From: Clostridium gelidum
GTDB taxonomy: Bacteria; Bacillota; Clostridia; Clostridiales; Clostridiaceae
NCBI RefSeq assembly: GCF_019977655.1
Contig: NZ_AP024849.1
Span: forward strand, 5,055,001-5,119,000
Direction: 5' to 3'
DNA length: 64,000 bases
Position 1 is the stretch's first letter. Every line of letters starts with the position of its first letter. The position numbers and the translations under genes are program-made. Below, one piece after another: positions 26,668 to 35,531 of the stretch. The notes below the pieces were generated by a model that did not search any database, was not told the DNA's origin, and was given only the letters and a program-made list of their open reading frames with translations.

Positions 26668-29202
26668 CTATTGTCCAAGCATACTAGCTAATGATGATTT
26701 TTGTGAATTTAATTGTTCCATTGCTTTTTCTAATGCTGAATATTTTTTATATAATGCATTCTCTTTAGTAGTTAAAGAACTATTTAACTGTGCTATTAAT
26801 GTCTTTTTCTTAGCTATACTGTTAGTTATAGTATTATCAGTTTCAGTACTACTTCCTGAATATCCAGCCTTTTTTGATAGCGATGAAGTACTTGTTTTAA
26901 ATTCACTCTTTAAAGCTGATTTAAGTTGAGTTATTGCTCCGCCTTGATCTGTAGTTGATGCTGCTCTTTTAAACAGATCTTGTACATCTCCTGAATTTGC
27001 TTCTAATGCTGTTGTTAATTTACTTTCATCTATACTAAGCATTCCATTTTTATCTGTATAATTTTTTATTGGAGCTATTCCTATCTTCTCCAAGCTTAAC
27101 CCTGAGCCTGACATAACAGAAGACATAGCATTTTTCATTTCACTTGTTATTCTTTGAAGGTCATCATCTTTTCTAAGCAATCCTGTTTGAGCCTTTTTCT
27201 CCCATGCTGTAATTTGAGTCTCACTCATTGCCTTCTTTTGTTCATCTGTTAAAGGCATATAATCTTTATCTCTTGTTTCATAAATCTTTGTATTCATGCT
27301 TTGTAATAATTTGTTATAATCATTAACAAAACTTACAATCTTATCTTTTAAATCCTTAACATCAGTTGCTCCAGTTAATGATGTTGGAGCATTATATGCA
27401 GTTGCTATTTTTACTGTTGTAGTTGTTACTGTAGTGGTAGGGGCACCTGCCTGTGGTGTTAGTGTTTTGGTTATTGATCCATCTGTTCCTATTTTAGTTG
27501 TTATTTGCGTTGTTCCATCCACGTCTGTTGTTGTTGTTGTTCCCGCATCTCCTGGTGTTAAATTTGTTCCAGAAGGTGTTATTACCGTTTGGGTTATTGA
27601 TCCATCTGTTCCTATTTTAGTTACTGTAGTTATTCCCCCTACTGTTGTTGTTGTTGTTCCTGGATCAGTTGTTGCTAAATGTGTTCCTGAAGATGTTGAT
27701 ATTGTTTTTGTTGTTGAGCCACTTGTTGGGTCTACTGTAAAGTCTGTTGTTGTGCTTATTCCATCTTCTCCAACTACTGTTGTTACTGATCCATTTGTTT
27801 TATCTTGTTTAGTAACAGAAGAAGTTGTTGTTGTTGTCGTTGGTGTGGTTCCTCCAACTGTTATATCTTTTTGGATTGCAGTTGTTGTTCTTCCATCACC
27901 TGAATTCAATGCTGTTGTTGTTAATGTCGTTGTTATTGGTGGTATTGCACTTGTTTCTATTCGTTTCGTTACTGGTATTGTTCCATCAGCGTTTAATTTA
28001 GTCGTTGTTGTTGTTGTTCCAATTTTTACTGTTGTTAAAGTGTATCCAGTATTGTTTACTGAATCTAAATTACTTGTATCAGTTGTAGTTTTCATTCCAT
28101 TTGCATCTGTTACTGTTGTTACTGCTCCTTTTGTAGTTGTAACAACAGTTGATTTATCTTTTGCGGTTACTGTTGTTGTTTTTGTCCCACTACCATCTGT
28201 TGTTTCCGTTGTTACTGTCCCATCTGCTGCTGTTGTTTTTTTTGTTGTTATCCCATTAGCTGTTGTTGTTCCATCTGTTGTTGGTGTTCCTACTGCATCT
28301 GCCAATGGTGTTAATTCCGTTAATGGTGTTAAAGCTGTTGCTTCTGTTAATGCAACTAATGGTGTTATTGCACCTGCGGCTACAGAAGTTGATGTACTTA
28401 CTCCCTTAAAATCAAACTGTACATTATCAACAGTTACATTATTACTAATTTGTTTGTCAGCACTAGTTATAGTATATACTTGGCCCTTACTGTTTTTAAC
28501 AGTAGCTTCAAGATATTTATCTTCAACTTTAGCATGGTCTTTGCTTGTAACTGGTGGACTAGCAGCATCTTTGATTTGAAATCCGCCACCGCCAAATGTA
28601 TTTGCTGTAAAAGTTACATTTTTGCTAAACTCACTATATTTTGCTGTTACAGCCTTATTAGTCAAATCTGATAATTGAGTTTTTTCACCATCCGATGCAG
28701 TTCCGGCTTTTACTTTAGCACTTAAATCTGATTTCATCTTTGCTATTGCTGAATTATAATTCGCTACCGTTATATTCCCGTCAGAAGTTGCTGCAAACGA
28801 TACTGTTGCTGTCCCAATTGTTATTGATTTATTTCCAGTTTCACTACTAAGTAAACTATCAGATGCTTTAGCTGCTAATTGAGTTACATTTACTGTATAA
28901 TTATCAATACTTGCTCCTGCTAATCCTTTGGCAGTTACTTTTGACCCATCCGGAGTTGATGTGTAAGTTTGTGTTTGATAAGTATTATCTGACATTAAAT
29001 TTCCAGTCTTTAATATATCAAAATATTTATCATAAAAATCTGATGAATCGCTCATTATTTGTTTATATTGTTCTTGTTGATATTCTAAAACTTTTCTATT
29101 TTGAACTTCTTTATCAACCTTTGCTTGATAAGGTTTCATTGCTGTTTTAACTAAAGTATCTACATCTAAACCTGAATTCATTCCTGTTATTCTTGTTGGC
29201 AT
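26668..29202 (-). CDS. fliD: Filament cap FliD with long threonine-rich insert
   Basis: FliD caps the growing filament and helps flagellin fold into it. The N-terminal RITGMNSGLDVDTLVKTAMK and the C-terminal SVMSGSGLSLEKIGIAP, GMLSIDESKLTTALEANS, LFKRA and coiled TKENALYKKYSALEKAMEQL are canonical. Between residues about 272 and 602 is a 330-residue Thr-rich block (encoded about 27397-28389) with repeated phrases such as KIGTDGSIT (twice) and GTTTTT, absent from ordinary FliD of 450-650 residues. Total length is 844. The block is outside the polymerising ends, so it should project from the cap. It is co-transcribed with fliS (30-base gap). Confidence 0.95.
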   Translation of the reverse strand: MPTRITGMNSGLDVDTLVKTAMKPYQAKVDKEVQNRKVLEYQQEQYKQIMSDSSDFYDKYFDILKTGNLMSDNTYQTQTYTSTPDGSKVTAKGLAGASIDNYTVNVTQLAAKASDSLLSSETGNKSITIGTATVSFAATSDGNITVANYNSAIAKMKSDLSAKVKAGTASDGEKTQLSDLTNKAVTAKYSEFSKNVTFTANTFGGGGFQIKDAASPPVTSKDHAKVEDKYLEATVKNSKGQVYTITSADKQISNNVTVDNVQFDFKGVSTSTSVAAGAITPLVALTEATALTPLTELTPLADAVGTPTTDGTTTANGITTKKTTAADGTVTTETTDGSGTKTTTVTAKDKSTVVTTTKGAVTTVTDANGMKTTTDTSNLDSVNNTGYTLTTVKIGTTTTTTKLNADGTIPVTKRIETSAIPPITTTLTTTALNSGDGRTTTAIQKDITVGGTTPTTTTTTSSVTKQDKTNGSVTTVVGEDGISTTTDFTVDPTSGSTTKTISTSSGTHLATTDPGTTTTTVGGITTVTKIGTDGSITQTVITPSGTNLTPGDAGTTTTTDVDGTTQITTKIGTDGSITKTLTPQAGAPTTTVTTTTVKIATAYNAPTSLTGATDVKDLKDKIVSFVNDYNKLLQSMNTKIYETRDKDYMPLTDEQKKAMSETQITAWEKKAQTGLLRKDDDLQRITSEMKNAMSSVMSGSGLSLEKIGIAPIKNYTDKNGMLSIDESKLTTALEANSGDVQDLFKRAASTTDQGGAITQLKSALKSEFKTSTSSLSKKAGYSGSSTETDNTITNSIAKKKTLIAQLNSSLTTKENALYKKYSALEKAMEQLNSQKSSLASMLGQ
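27397..28389 (-). repeat. Coding Thr-rich low-complexity repeat region within fliD
   Basis: Many ACA/ACT/ACC codons give runs of Thr separated by short G/D/S/K phrases. The two clearest repeat units are at residues about 515-553 and 554-588, each GTTTTT followed by ...KIGTDGSIT. Degenerate copies occur upstream. The plus strand shows an open Val-rich frame here only because of this composition. Confidence 0.8.
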
Positions 29203-29232
29203 TTTATATCACTCCTTCTTAATCAACCTTTT

Positions 29233-29607
29233 TTATTTTTTAGATCTTTTATAAGCTTCTTGCCATGTTTCATTTATATCTTGTACAAGAGGAAGAACTT
29301 CATCTATAATTTCTATACTCTTGGTCATATTAGCTTCTATTAGCTTTTCCTTAATAAAATCATATACCCTAAATAATTGAACTGCCCAATCTCCTTGTTT
29401 TGTGTCTAAACTAATCATAAGTTCAGAAAATATATCTTGAGTTCTTATTAATGCATCATGTGCCTTTTTTGTATCTTTGTCTATTATAGCTTGTCTAGCT
29501 ATTTTACAAAACTTAACTGCACCTTCAACTAACATAAGTAGCAATTGTTCCTTTGACGCATAATTCACAGTATTTGTTTTATAAATATTATATCCATTAG
29601 AATACAT
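29233..29607 (-). CDS. fliS: Flagellin export chaperone FliS
   Basis: At 124 residues FliS binds the C-terminal D0 helix of flagellin to stop premature polymerisation. The family pattern is clear: NTVNYASKEQLLLMLVEGAV at the N-terminus, KKAHDALIRTQDIFSELM in the middle, LFRVYDFIKEKLIEAN, and a C-terminal ETWQEAYKR. It sits between the 97-residue gene and fliD in the late operon. Confidence 0.96.
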   Translation of the reverse strand: MYSNGYNIYKTNTVNYASKEQLLLMLVEGAVKFCKIARQAIIDKDTKKAHDALIRTQDIFSELMISLDTKQGDWAVQLFRVYDFIKEKLIEANMTKSIEIIDEVLPLVQDINETWQEAYKRSKK

Positions 29608-29619
29608 TGATAATTCCTC

Positions 29620-29913
29620 CTACTTCTTCTTATCTAAAATTCTACCTTTAGAATTTTCATCATTTAGTTCTTCGACTTTTTCTACTTCTACACTTATATT
29701 TTTTTTATTATGTTTTACTCCATCTATTGTAATGTATTTTTTTATAATTTCTTCTTCAGTAGAATTTTGGTTTTTATCATAATTCTCATTTTTTTCATCT
29801 TTTATATCTTTTTTTATATTTATACTTTTGCCAGAATGAACTTTATCTCCTTTAATTTCTTCTTGCATCCTTTTTCTAATATCAGTGTCAATCTTATTTA
29901 ATATGAACTCCAC
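29620..29913 (-). CDS. Small charged protein between flaG and fliS, unknown function
   Basis: The 97 residues are almost entirely charged (Lys, Glu, Asp, Asn) with no membrane segment or cysteine. The N-terminal EFILNKIDTDIRKRMQEEIK looks like one amphipathic helix; the remainder is probably disordered. It is 12 bases from fliS and 24 from flaG and has a good Shine-Dalgarno (AGGAGG-like), so it is a real member of the late flagellar operon. I recognise no family. A chaperone-like or export-related role would suit its place but nothing in the sequence proves it. Confidence 0.6.
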   Translation of the reverse strand: MEFILNKIDTDIRKRMQEEIKGDKVHSGKSINIKKDIKDEKNENYDKNQNSTEEEIIKKYITIDGVKHNKKNISVEVEKVEELNDENSKGRILDKKK

Positions 29914-29937
29914 TTAAAATTCCTCCCAGCTTTTAGC

Positions 29938-30324
29938 CTAAACTTTTCTATCAAATAGGCCAACTTGCCTACACATGCTAGCAACCATATCTAAAATTCT
30001 TTCTGGTGGAACTTCTAATATGACTTGCTTTGTTTTTTCATCTACAATCTTTATCATTAAGGTCCCAAAATCCTTATGAATAGAGTATTCTGCATATGTG
30101 TGTTCATCTTCCATAAAGTTATTAATCTTTTTTAATGCATTATCCAAGTCTTTTTTGCTATAGCCTTGGCTTTTAGTGTCATTTTCTACTGATGATTGAT
30201 TTTCGATCTTTTTCACTTGCGAAATTGCTACCCCACTACTATTATCTGTATATTGGGAGACAGCAGAATCTGAGCTATACGTATTTGTATTAATTGCGCT
30301 TTGCCCTATACCATTAACATCCAT
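29938..30324 (-). CDS. flaG: FlaG-family protein
   Basis: The 128 residues show the FlaG C-terminal domain: DLDNALKKINNFMEDEHTYA, EYSIHKDFGTLMIKIVDE and VILEVPPERILDMVASMC. FlaG influences filament length in several bacteria. The N-terminal third is Ser/Asn-rich and likely flexible. It follows csrA by 43 bases in the late flagellar operon. Confidence 0.9.
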   Translation of the reverse strand: MDVNGIGQSAINTNTYSSDSAVSQYTDNSSGVAISQVKKIENQSSVENDTKSQGYSKKDLDNALKKINNFMEDEHTYAEYSIHKDFGTLMIKIVDEKTKQVILEVPPERILDMVASMCRQVGLFDRKV

Positions 30325-30367
30325 GTTTATTCTACCTCCTTGTTTTCTTCTACATAAATTTTAGTAT

Positions 30368-30586
30368 CTACCTTTTCTTTATATTACTTAACATACTAAC
30401 ATCAATTTGAGTTGCTTCTTTATTTTCTTGCTCCACTTCTTCATATAACTCTTTTCTTAGTACTTGAATATCTCTTGGAGCTTTTATTCCAATTTTGACA
30501 CTTCCATCATCTATCTTACTTACAATAATTTCTATATTATCTCCAATCATAAGGGATTCACCTTTTTTTCTAGTTATAATCAGCAT
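30368..30586 (-). CDS. csrA: RNA-binding regulator CsrA
   Basis: The 72 residues contain the full CsrA core: MLIITRKKGESLMIGDNIEI and IKAPRDIQVLRKELYEE, with the RNA-binding Arg at position 44 and the family's Leu4 equivalent. The C-terminal tail is slightly longer than in gammaproteobacteria, as in Firmicutes that pair CsrA with FliW. It lies 11 bases downstream of fliW, the classic arrangement in which FliW sequesters CsrA until flagellin is exported. Its most obvious target here is the fliC leader. Confidence 0.97.
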   Translation of the reverse strand: MLIITRKKGESLMIGDNIEIIVSKIDDGSVKIGIKAPRDIQVLRKELYEEVEQENKEATQIDVSMLSNIKKR

Positions 30587-30597
30587 TTCATACCTCC

Positions 30598-31017
30598 TTA
30601 TATTAAAGGGTTTTTCACTTTATATTTAGAATTGTCTAATACTATTTGTTCCCCAAAATTATTAGAAGTATTTATAACTATAGGTCCTTGAAGATTAGTA
30701 GTTATTTTTTTCGGATCAGAATTTAATGTTACTGTAGTTAATATAATTACTTGCTCCGGAGAATCTATTTTTAATGTTTTAATTGTTTCTTCATTTAATT
30801 TAATTTCATAATCATTAAAAAATTCATATGGTGAAGTTACTATTAAGGAAATTTCATCGTTTTCTAAGGATTGTAGTAATTTAAAAGGTTCATATTCTTC
30901 TAGATCTAAAAGAATAAATTTTTTCAATTCATTGAATCCTGGAATACCTTTATTAAAAGTAACTCTATTACTTTCTTCATATTGTATTTCGCCATGAACT
31001 TTAGAAAGAAATTTCAT
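30598..31017 (-). CDS. fliW: CsrA antagonist FliW
   Basis: The 139 residues have the FliW pattern: VTFNKGIPGFNELKKFILLD, EPFKLLQSLENDEISLIVTS, and a C-terminal LTTVTLNSDPKKITTNLQGP with INTSNNFGEQIVLD. FliW binds either flagellin or CsrA, so free flagellin in the cytoplasm releases CsrA to shut off its own translation. Adjacent to csrA. Confidence 0.96.
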   Translation of the reverse strand: MKFLSKVHGEIQYEESNRVTFNKGIPGFNELKKFILLDLEEYEPFKLLQSLENDEISLIVTSPYEFFNDYEIKLNEETIKTLKIDSPEQVIILTTVTLNSDPKKITTNLQGPIVINTSNNFGEQIVLDNSKYKVKNPLI

Positions 31018-31034
31018 AATTTATCTTCTCCTAA

Positions 31035-32282
31035 CTATACGTAATTTAATAAACTTTGTGGCAATATTTTTCCACTAGTTTGTAATGAAGCTGTATATAC
31101 TGTTTGCAGCATTGCATATTCCATAGTCTTTTCTGTTAAATCTATATCTTCTGTTTTAGATAATATATCTGTCATATTATAATTTTGATTTTCATTATTT
31201 GTCTTTGCTGACTCCATTCTATTTTGCATAGATCCAGTTTCTGATCTTCGTTGCAATAAATTTGCTGTTACAGACTGTATATCTTTTAATTCAGTTGTAT
31301 TTAGATTACTTTTAATTCCGCCTACTCCTAAGTCTTTTAATATATTTGTTAAAAGTTCTGAAACATTTATACTTTTCCCACTTTTATCTGTGAATTCTAA
31401 TACATCAACTGCTGTTTTATTAAAATCACTTTTAACTCCTTGAGATATATCTACTTGTAAGTTTGAATTTATTTGATTTATTGGAATAGTTTTATCTACA
31501 GTCTCTAATTCTACAATAGCTGTATCTTTATTTGCTGTTGAATTTTTTATATCAATTTGATCTGCTCTTATAGTTGCAAGTGGTAATCCACCACCAGATG
31601 CTGATGTATCCGTATTATATAGTAAACTATTAATATCATCTATCCTATCGTAATCAGGACCAGAACTCGTAGTATAATCTAATACATTTAACTCTTGTTT
31701 AAGCTTTGTTATATTTGCCACACTTAAACTAACCTCTGTATTTCCTGTAGGTGAACTTGTAATTGTTCCATCGCTCTTCTCATATCCAGTTATTGCTTTA
31801 CCAGCTTCATCAGCATATTGCAAAACCCCATTTACTACAGTAGTAGGCTTTGAAGAAGTTTTTGTTCCACCAAATATATAAGAACCATCAAAGTTAGTGT
31901 TTAAAATCTGAGATAATTCACTAACTTTTTCTTTAACTTCGTCTCGAAGTGCAATTCTTTCATCTTCTGAATAAGTTCCATTCCCAGCAGTTACAAGTAA
32001 ACTTTCTACGCGTCCAAAAACATTCCCCATTTGTGATAATGCTGTATCTGTTGTGTCAAGCCAATTTGATATATCCGTTATATTATCATTATATTGCTTA
32101 TTAGAAGACATCTCTGAATGTAATTGCATATTTCTTGTTGCCTTAGATGGATTGTCTGAAGATATTTGTATTTCCTTTCCTGAAGCTAATTGATTTTGTA
32201 ATGTTTTCATATTTGTTAAATTTCTATTCATATTTCTCAAATAATTTGAACTCAGCATGTTAGTCGTTACTCTGCTTGACAT
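31035..32282 (-). CDS. flgL: Hook-filament junction protein FlgL
   Basis: FlgL (415 residues) forms the second junction zone. The N-terminal MSSRVTTNMLSSNYLRNMNR, GKEIQISSDNPSKATRNM and C-terminal MEYAMLQTVYTASLQTSGKI are canonical flagellin-like D0/D1 ends. The central part carries a Ser/Thr/Gly-rich region but no large Thr insert such as those in FlgK and FliD. It follows flgK by 11 bases. Confidence 0.95.
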   Translation of the reverse strand: MSSRVTTNMLSSNYLRNMNRNLTNMKTLQNQLASGKEIQISSDNPSKATRNMQLHSEMSSNKQYNDNITDISNWLDTTDTALSQMGNVFGRVESLLVTAGNGTYSEDERIALRDEVKEKVSELSQILNTNFDGSYIFGGTKTSSKPTTVVNGVLQYADEAGKAITGYEKSDGTITSSPTGNTEVSLSVANITKLKQELNVLDYTTSSGPDYDRIDDINSLLYNTDTSASGGGLPLATIRADQIDIKNSTANKDTAIVELETVDKTIPINQINSNLQVDISQGVKSDFNKTAVDVLEFTDKSGKSINVSELLTNILKDLGVGGIKSNLNTTELKDIQSVTANLLQRRSETGSMQNRMESAKTNNENQNYNMTDILSKTEDIDLTEKTMEYAMLQTVYTASLQTSGKILPQSLLNYV

Positions 32283-32293
32283 AATTATCCCCC

Positions 32294-34429
32294 CTATTTC
32301 TTTAATCCATTTATTACTACGTCTAACAACTCATCTATTGTTGATATAATTTTTGCATTTGCTTGATATGCATGTTGAAATTGTATAAGATTAGCATATT
32401 CTTCATCTAATGATACTCCAGAAACTTGTGATTTACTGTCCTCAAAGCTAGCTAGATTTGTTTTTCGAATTTCACCTTTTCTAGCAGCTTCTTGCGTATC
32501 TGTTGAAACATTACTTATTATAGTAGTATAATAAGTGGTTGCTGTTGTACCTGCTATTCCAGTATTTAATTTCAAACAATCAGTATCTGAAAATCCTGAT
32601 GGTGTTGTTGTTGTATCTATTCCTACTTTCTTTAAAAAATCCGCTCTATTCATTTCAGTTAGGTCTTCTCCTGATGCTACATTGCTTAAAGTCATTTTTG
32701 CCACATTAAGATTAGAAATTGCTGCTGCTCTTTTTCCATCACCGGCTCCATCCTTTAATGTTGTATGACAATTTAGCTCTCCTGGATGTTTTACTAAAAC
32801 ACTATTAATTCTTATAGTGCTAGCAGTAATCCCTTTATCTTTATCTGTATCTACTTTATTTTTCTCATCATATGTAACAAATATAAGATCATTGCCTAAT
32901 CCTTGTGAAGCTTTACTATCATCAATGCTCCCAGTTTGAATTGCATTAACAGAATAAGCTAATCCTGCTGCAAGTCTATCTAAATTATCCATATATCCTT
33001 TTATAGTTTTTTGTACTTCTTGTTCGCTAGCTATATCTCCTTTTATATTATTTTTATTAGTATCTACATTATTAATTCCATTTTCATATTCATAAGTCTT
33101 AAATATATTGGGATCTAACTCTGATTTTGTAGTAGGTTCAGATTTTGTTATTGTCTCTCCTGTCGCTGTTGTTCCTGTTGTATCATTTGTTATTGTTGTT
33201 ATTGTTTTTGTTGATGGTATTTCTGTAGTGATTGGTGTTGTAGTGATCGTTGTTACGAATCCTGAAGCTGTTGTTTTTGTTTTTGTTACTGTTGTTGTTG
33301 GTGGAGTAACTGAAGTATCATAAACTGTTCCATCAGTTGGCATAGGGCTTGGTACAGTTGGGGCTGGCGATACTGCTGTGGTAGTAACTTTCACCACATT
33401 TCCATTTTCATCTGCTAATAATATTCTATTTTGCATCAAATTATCAATATATTTTTGAGTATCTTTCTTTATCACTTTGGCATCAGCCGCAGTATTAGGT
33501 GTTCCATCACCATCAGCATCTGCAGTATTATTTACTACTACACTAAAGCTTTTCAATCCAAGACTCTTATTTCCAAAAGGATAGTATTTTACTGTTACAC
33601 TCCCTGTGAGATTCCCACTAGCAGTATCTGCTGTTGCACTCTCAACATATGAAAATCTATTATAGTCAACATCATTTGGATCTGATTTAACAAGTGCTGC
33701 ATTTGGGTATTCTGTTGAAGAAAGATTTATTGCGTTAAATTTTTGTGGATCAATTTTTATTCCAAACTTCTTACTTAAACTATCTAAAAGGTTATCCCTT
33801 TTATCCATTAGATCATTTGGTGTTTGATTTACTGATGATACTTCTGATATTTGTTTATTCAATTCATTTATTTGATCCAAATAACTATTAACCTCTAACA
33901 CACTATTTTGTAGTTCTATTTGAGTACCCTTAATAGTATTTTGTAATGCATTATAAGTATAATTTATTGCATCTGCTAATGCCGATGCACTTGAAATGGC
34001 TGCTGATTTTTCGCTTTCTGTTGGTGTTGGTTTGGACGCGCCTGAAAACGAGGCATAGAATTTACTCATGAGTTCTTGTATTCCTGTATCTGATGGTTCT
34101 CCAAAAGTACTTGTAACTGCACTTAAAGTTGTACTTGTTGCATTATAATATTCTGATGCTCCTGATTCACTTCTTAATTGATAATCTATAAATGAGTCTC
34201 TTATTCTTTGTATTGATGTTATTTCTGCACCTGTCCCAACTTGTCCAGCTTTGTTTGTCTCAAACTTTGACGAAGCTCCAAAAGGTTTTGTTGTTTCTGC
34301 TACTGATCTTTGTCTTGAATATCCTGTTGTAGCAGCATTTGCTATATTGTGGGATGTTGTGTTTATTAAGGATTGTTGTACAGCTAATCCTCTTACAGCA
34401 ATAGTAAATGTATCAAATAGTCCTGCCAT
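32294..34429 (-). CDS. flgK: Hook-associated protein FlgK with Thr/Pro-rich insert
   Basis: FlgK (711 residues) is the first junction protein. The N-terminal GLFDTFTIAVRGLAVQQSLI and TTSHNIANAATTGYSRQR, the LDQINELNKQISE block and the C-terminal SGVSLDEEYANLIQFQHAYQ are canonical. Two unusual stretches stand out: residues about 303-316 (DADGDGTPNTAADAK), which look like a Ca-binding type-3 thrombospondin or dockerin-like loop, and residues about 349-437 (encoded about 33119-33385), a Thr/Pro block. The second shares composition with the FliD insert. Most FlgK proteins are 450-600 residues. Confidence 0.95.
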   Translation of the reverse strand: MAGLFDTFTIAVRGLAVQQSLINTTSHNIANAATTGYSRQRSVAETTKPFGASSKFETNKAGQVGTGAEITSIQRIRDSFIDYQLRSESGASEYYNATSTTLSAVTSTFGEPSDTGIQELMSKFYASFSGASKPTPTESEKSAAISSASALADAINYTYNALQNTIKGTQIELQNSVLEVNSYLDQINELNKQISEVSSVNQTPNDLMDKRDNLLDSLSKKFGIKIDPQKFNAINLSSTEYPNAALVKSDPNDVDYNRFSYVESATADTASGNLTGSVTVKYYPFGNKSLGLKSFSVVVNNTADADGDGTPNTAADAKVIKKDTQKYIDNLMQNRILLADENGNVVKVTTTAVSPAPTVPSPMPTDGTVYDTSVTPPTTTVTKTKTTASGFVTTITTTPITTEIPSTKTITTITNDTTGTTATGETITKSEPTTKSELDPNIFKTYEYENGINNVDTNKNNIKGDIASEQEVQKTIKGYMDNLDRLAAGLAYSVNAIQTGSIDDSKASQGLGNDLIFVTYDEKNKVDTDKDKGITASTIRINSVLVKHPGELNCHTTLKDGAGDGKRAAAISNLNVAKMTLSNVASGEDLTEMNRADFLKKVGIDTTTTPSGFSDTDCLKLNTGIAGTTATTYYTTIISNVSTDTQEAARKGEIRKTNLASFEDSKSQVSGVSLDEEYANLIQFQHAYQANAKIISTIDELLDVVINGLKK

Positions 34430-34440
34430 TTCTTTTCCTA

Positions 34441-34612
34441 CCTTTCACTTAATCCAACTTCCATGTCATATATAAATAGTAACATCCTTATTACTTTATT
34501 AATAAACAATTAACAATGTCCAAAGTTTATATTTGTAAACATAAACTTTACTTATGAGCACTTTATCTTTGGTTAGTTGCCCTTTCTCCTTGGATATTTG
34601 TTCATTGTTAAT
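34441..34612. repeat. Intergenic palindrome between flgN and flgK
   Basis: Outer arms related by inverted repetition (ATTAACAATG at about 34509-34518 and CATTGTTAAT near 34603-34612) flank a 9-bp perfect hairpin AAAGTTTAT / ATAAACTTT (34522-34530 and 34541-34549). It resembles the palindromes at 38150, 49487 and 57370 in layout and is probably one member of a dispersed family. Confidence 0.55.
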
Positions 34613-35023
34613 TTATCTTGATAAATTCCCATAAGAATTATAAGTTTTTATTTCTCTACTAGGATTTATTACAGATAATATCTTATTATTAAATATTATT
34701 TGTTGCTTCATTAATACATCATTTGTTTCTTTCTTAAAAATAACTTCATTTAATGTAAGCTTTATATCATTATACGATTTAATAAGTTCTTGATTATCTG
34801 ATTTGTTTACAATCTCTATTATACTTTCTTCTCCAATTATATTTCTTCTTTTAACTTCGTCCTGTGCAATTCTTTTGCCACATTCATTAATCTTATCAAC
34901 TAATCCCTCTAAACCAAACACATCTTTACTCATTATCATCTTATATTGAGTTTCTAATAATTCTAAGAGTTTTTTCAAATCATCATCTTGGCTTTGTATT
35001 AATTTAATAAGTTCATTTATCAT
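34613..35023 (-). CDS. flgN: Flagellar chaperone FlgN
   Basis: This is a helical 136-residue protein of the FlgN family (MINELIKLIQSQDDDLKKLL, LLETQYKMIMSKDVFGLEGL, KINECGKRIAQDEVKRR), the export chaperone for FlgK and FlgL. It lies 5 bases after flgM. A gap with a palindrome separates it from flgK. Confidence 0.88.
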   Translation of the reverse strand: MINELIKLIQSQDDDLKKLLELLETQYKMIMSKDVFGLEGLVDKINECGKRIAQDEVKRRNIIGEESIIEIVNKSDNQELIKSYNDIKLTLNEVIFKKETNDVLMKQQIIFNNKILSVINPSREIKTYNSYGNLSR

Positions 35024-35028
35024 ATTTA

Positions 35029-35301
35029 TTAATTACTCTCCTTCATTGCATTTAATAAACTTTGTGCAGTTAATTTTGCATCAACATTGTATGTTCCACT
35101 ATCTACTTTATTTTTGATATCAGCTACTTTTTTTGCATTTCCTATATCATTGCTTAATGAATAATCTTTAAGACTTTTCCCAAGTTCTGAAATTTCAATC
35201 CTATCTACTTGTTTAGATTTATTTACCTTATCTGTAGGCTTATTAGAATTTGATTTATATGCATTTATATATGGTTGACTATTTATTCTATTAATACTCA
35301 T
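35029..35301 (-). CDS. flgM: Anti-sigma-D factor FlgM
   Basis: The 90 residues include the C-terminal sigma-binding region VDRIEISELGKSLKDY and VDSGTYNVDAKLTAQSLLNA; the N-terminal half is disordered and basic, as is usual for FlgM. It blocks sigma-D until exported through the finished hook. It is the first gene of the late operon, preceded by a canonical sigma-D promoter, giving autoregulation. Confidence 0.93.
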   Translation of the reverse strand: MSINRINSQPYINAYKSNSNKPTDKVNKSKQVDRIEISELGKSLKDYSLSNDIGNAKKVADIKNKVDSGTYNVDAKLTAQSLLNAMKESN

Positions 35302-35338
35302 ACTTCATTTCTCCATTCTTTTAACTCTATTACTATAC

Positions 35339-35365
35339 TTATCGGTTAATATTATAATAAGTTTA
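35339..35365 (-). promoter_or_regulatory. Sigma-D promoter of the flgM late operon
   Basis: On the minus strand TAAA (35362-35365) and CCGATAA (35339-35345) are separated by 16 bases, a near-ideal sigma-D (FliA) promoter. The flgM ATG is 37 bases below the -10. It matches the spacing of the fliC promoter and explains why flgM-flgN-flgK-flgL-fliW-csrA-flaG-fliS-fliD-fliT are expressed together. Confidence 0.85.
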
Positions 35366-35394
35366 TAGCAAAATTTAATTCTAATTTTTAAAAG

Positions 35395-35424
35395 CAAAAA
35401 AAATAGAGAAGTTTCCCTCTCTAT
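35395..35424 (-). terminator. Second terminator after fliY
   Basis: A 7-bp stem ATAGAGA / TCTCTAT (35403-35409 and 35418-35424) is followed on the minus strand by TTTTTTTTGC. It lies just upstream of the flgM promoter, so read-through from the chemotaxis operon is stopped twice. Confidence 0.8.
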
Positions 35425-35494
35425 AATAATATCCCAATTATATTCATTTTTTATATTATAATCTGCTTACTGCCTTTAAAATGACATTAAATTC

Positions 35495-35521
35495 AAAAAA
35501 GAAAAACTCCCTTTCGGGAGC
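35495..35521 (-). terminator. First terminator after fliY
   Basis: The stem CTCCC / GGGAG with a GAAA tetraloop on the minus strand (35507-35511 and 35516-35520) is followed by TTTTTCTTTTTT. It is 11 bases after the fliY stop and marks the end of the chemotaxis/switch operon. Confidence 0.9.
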
Positions 35522-35531
35522 TCATTATACA

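Noticed and set aside
27397..28389. Possible CRISPR-like or tandem-repeat array
   Set aside because: The repeats are in frame within fliD, vary in length and lack unique spacers.
27434..28579. Long Val-rich open frame on the plus strand opposite fliD
   Set aside because: It is the antisense of the Thr-rich repeat block; Thr codons read backwards give Val, and no Shine-Dalgarno or recognisable domain is present.
33108..33323. Val-rich plus-strand frame opposite flgK
   Set aside because: Same composition effect as the fliD case.
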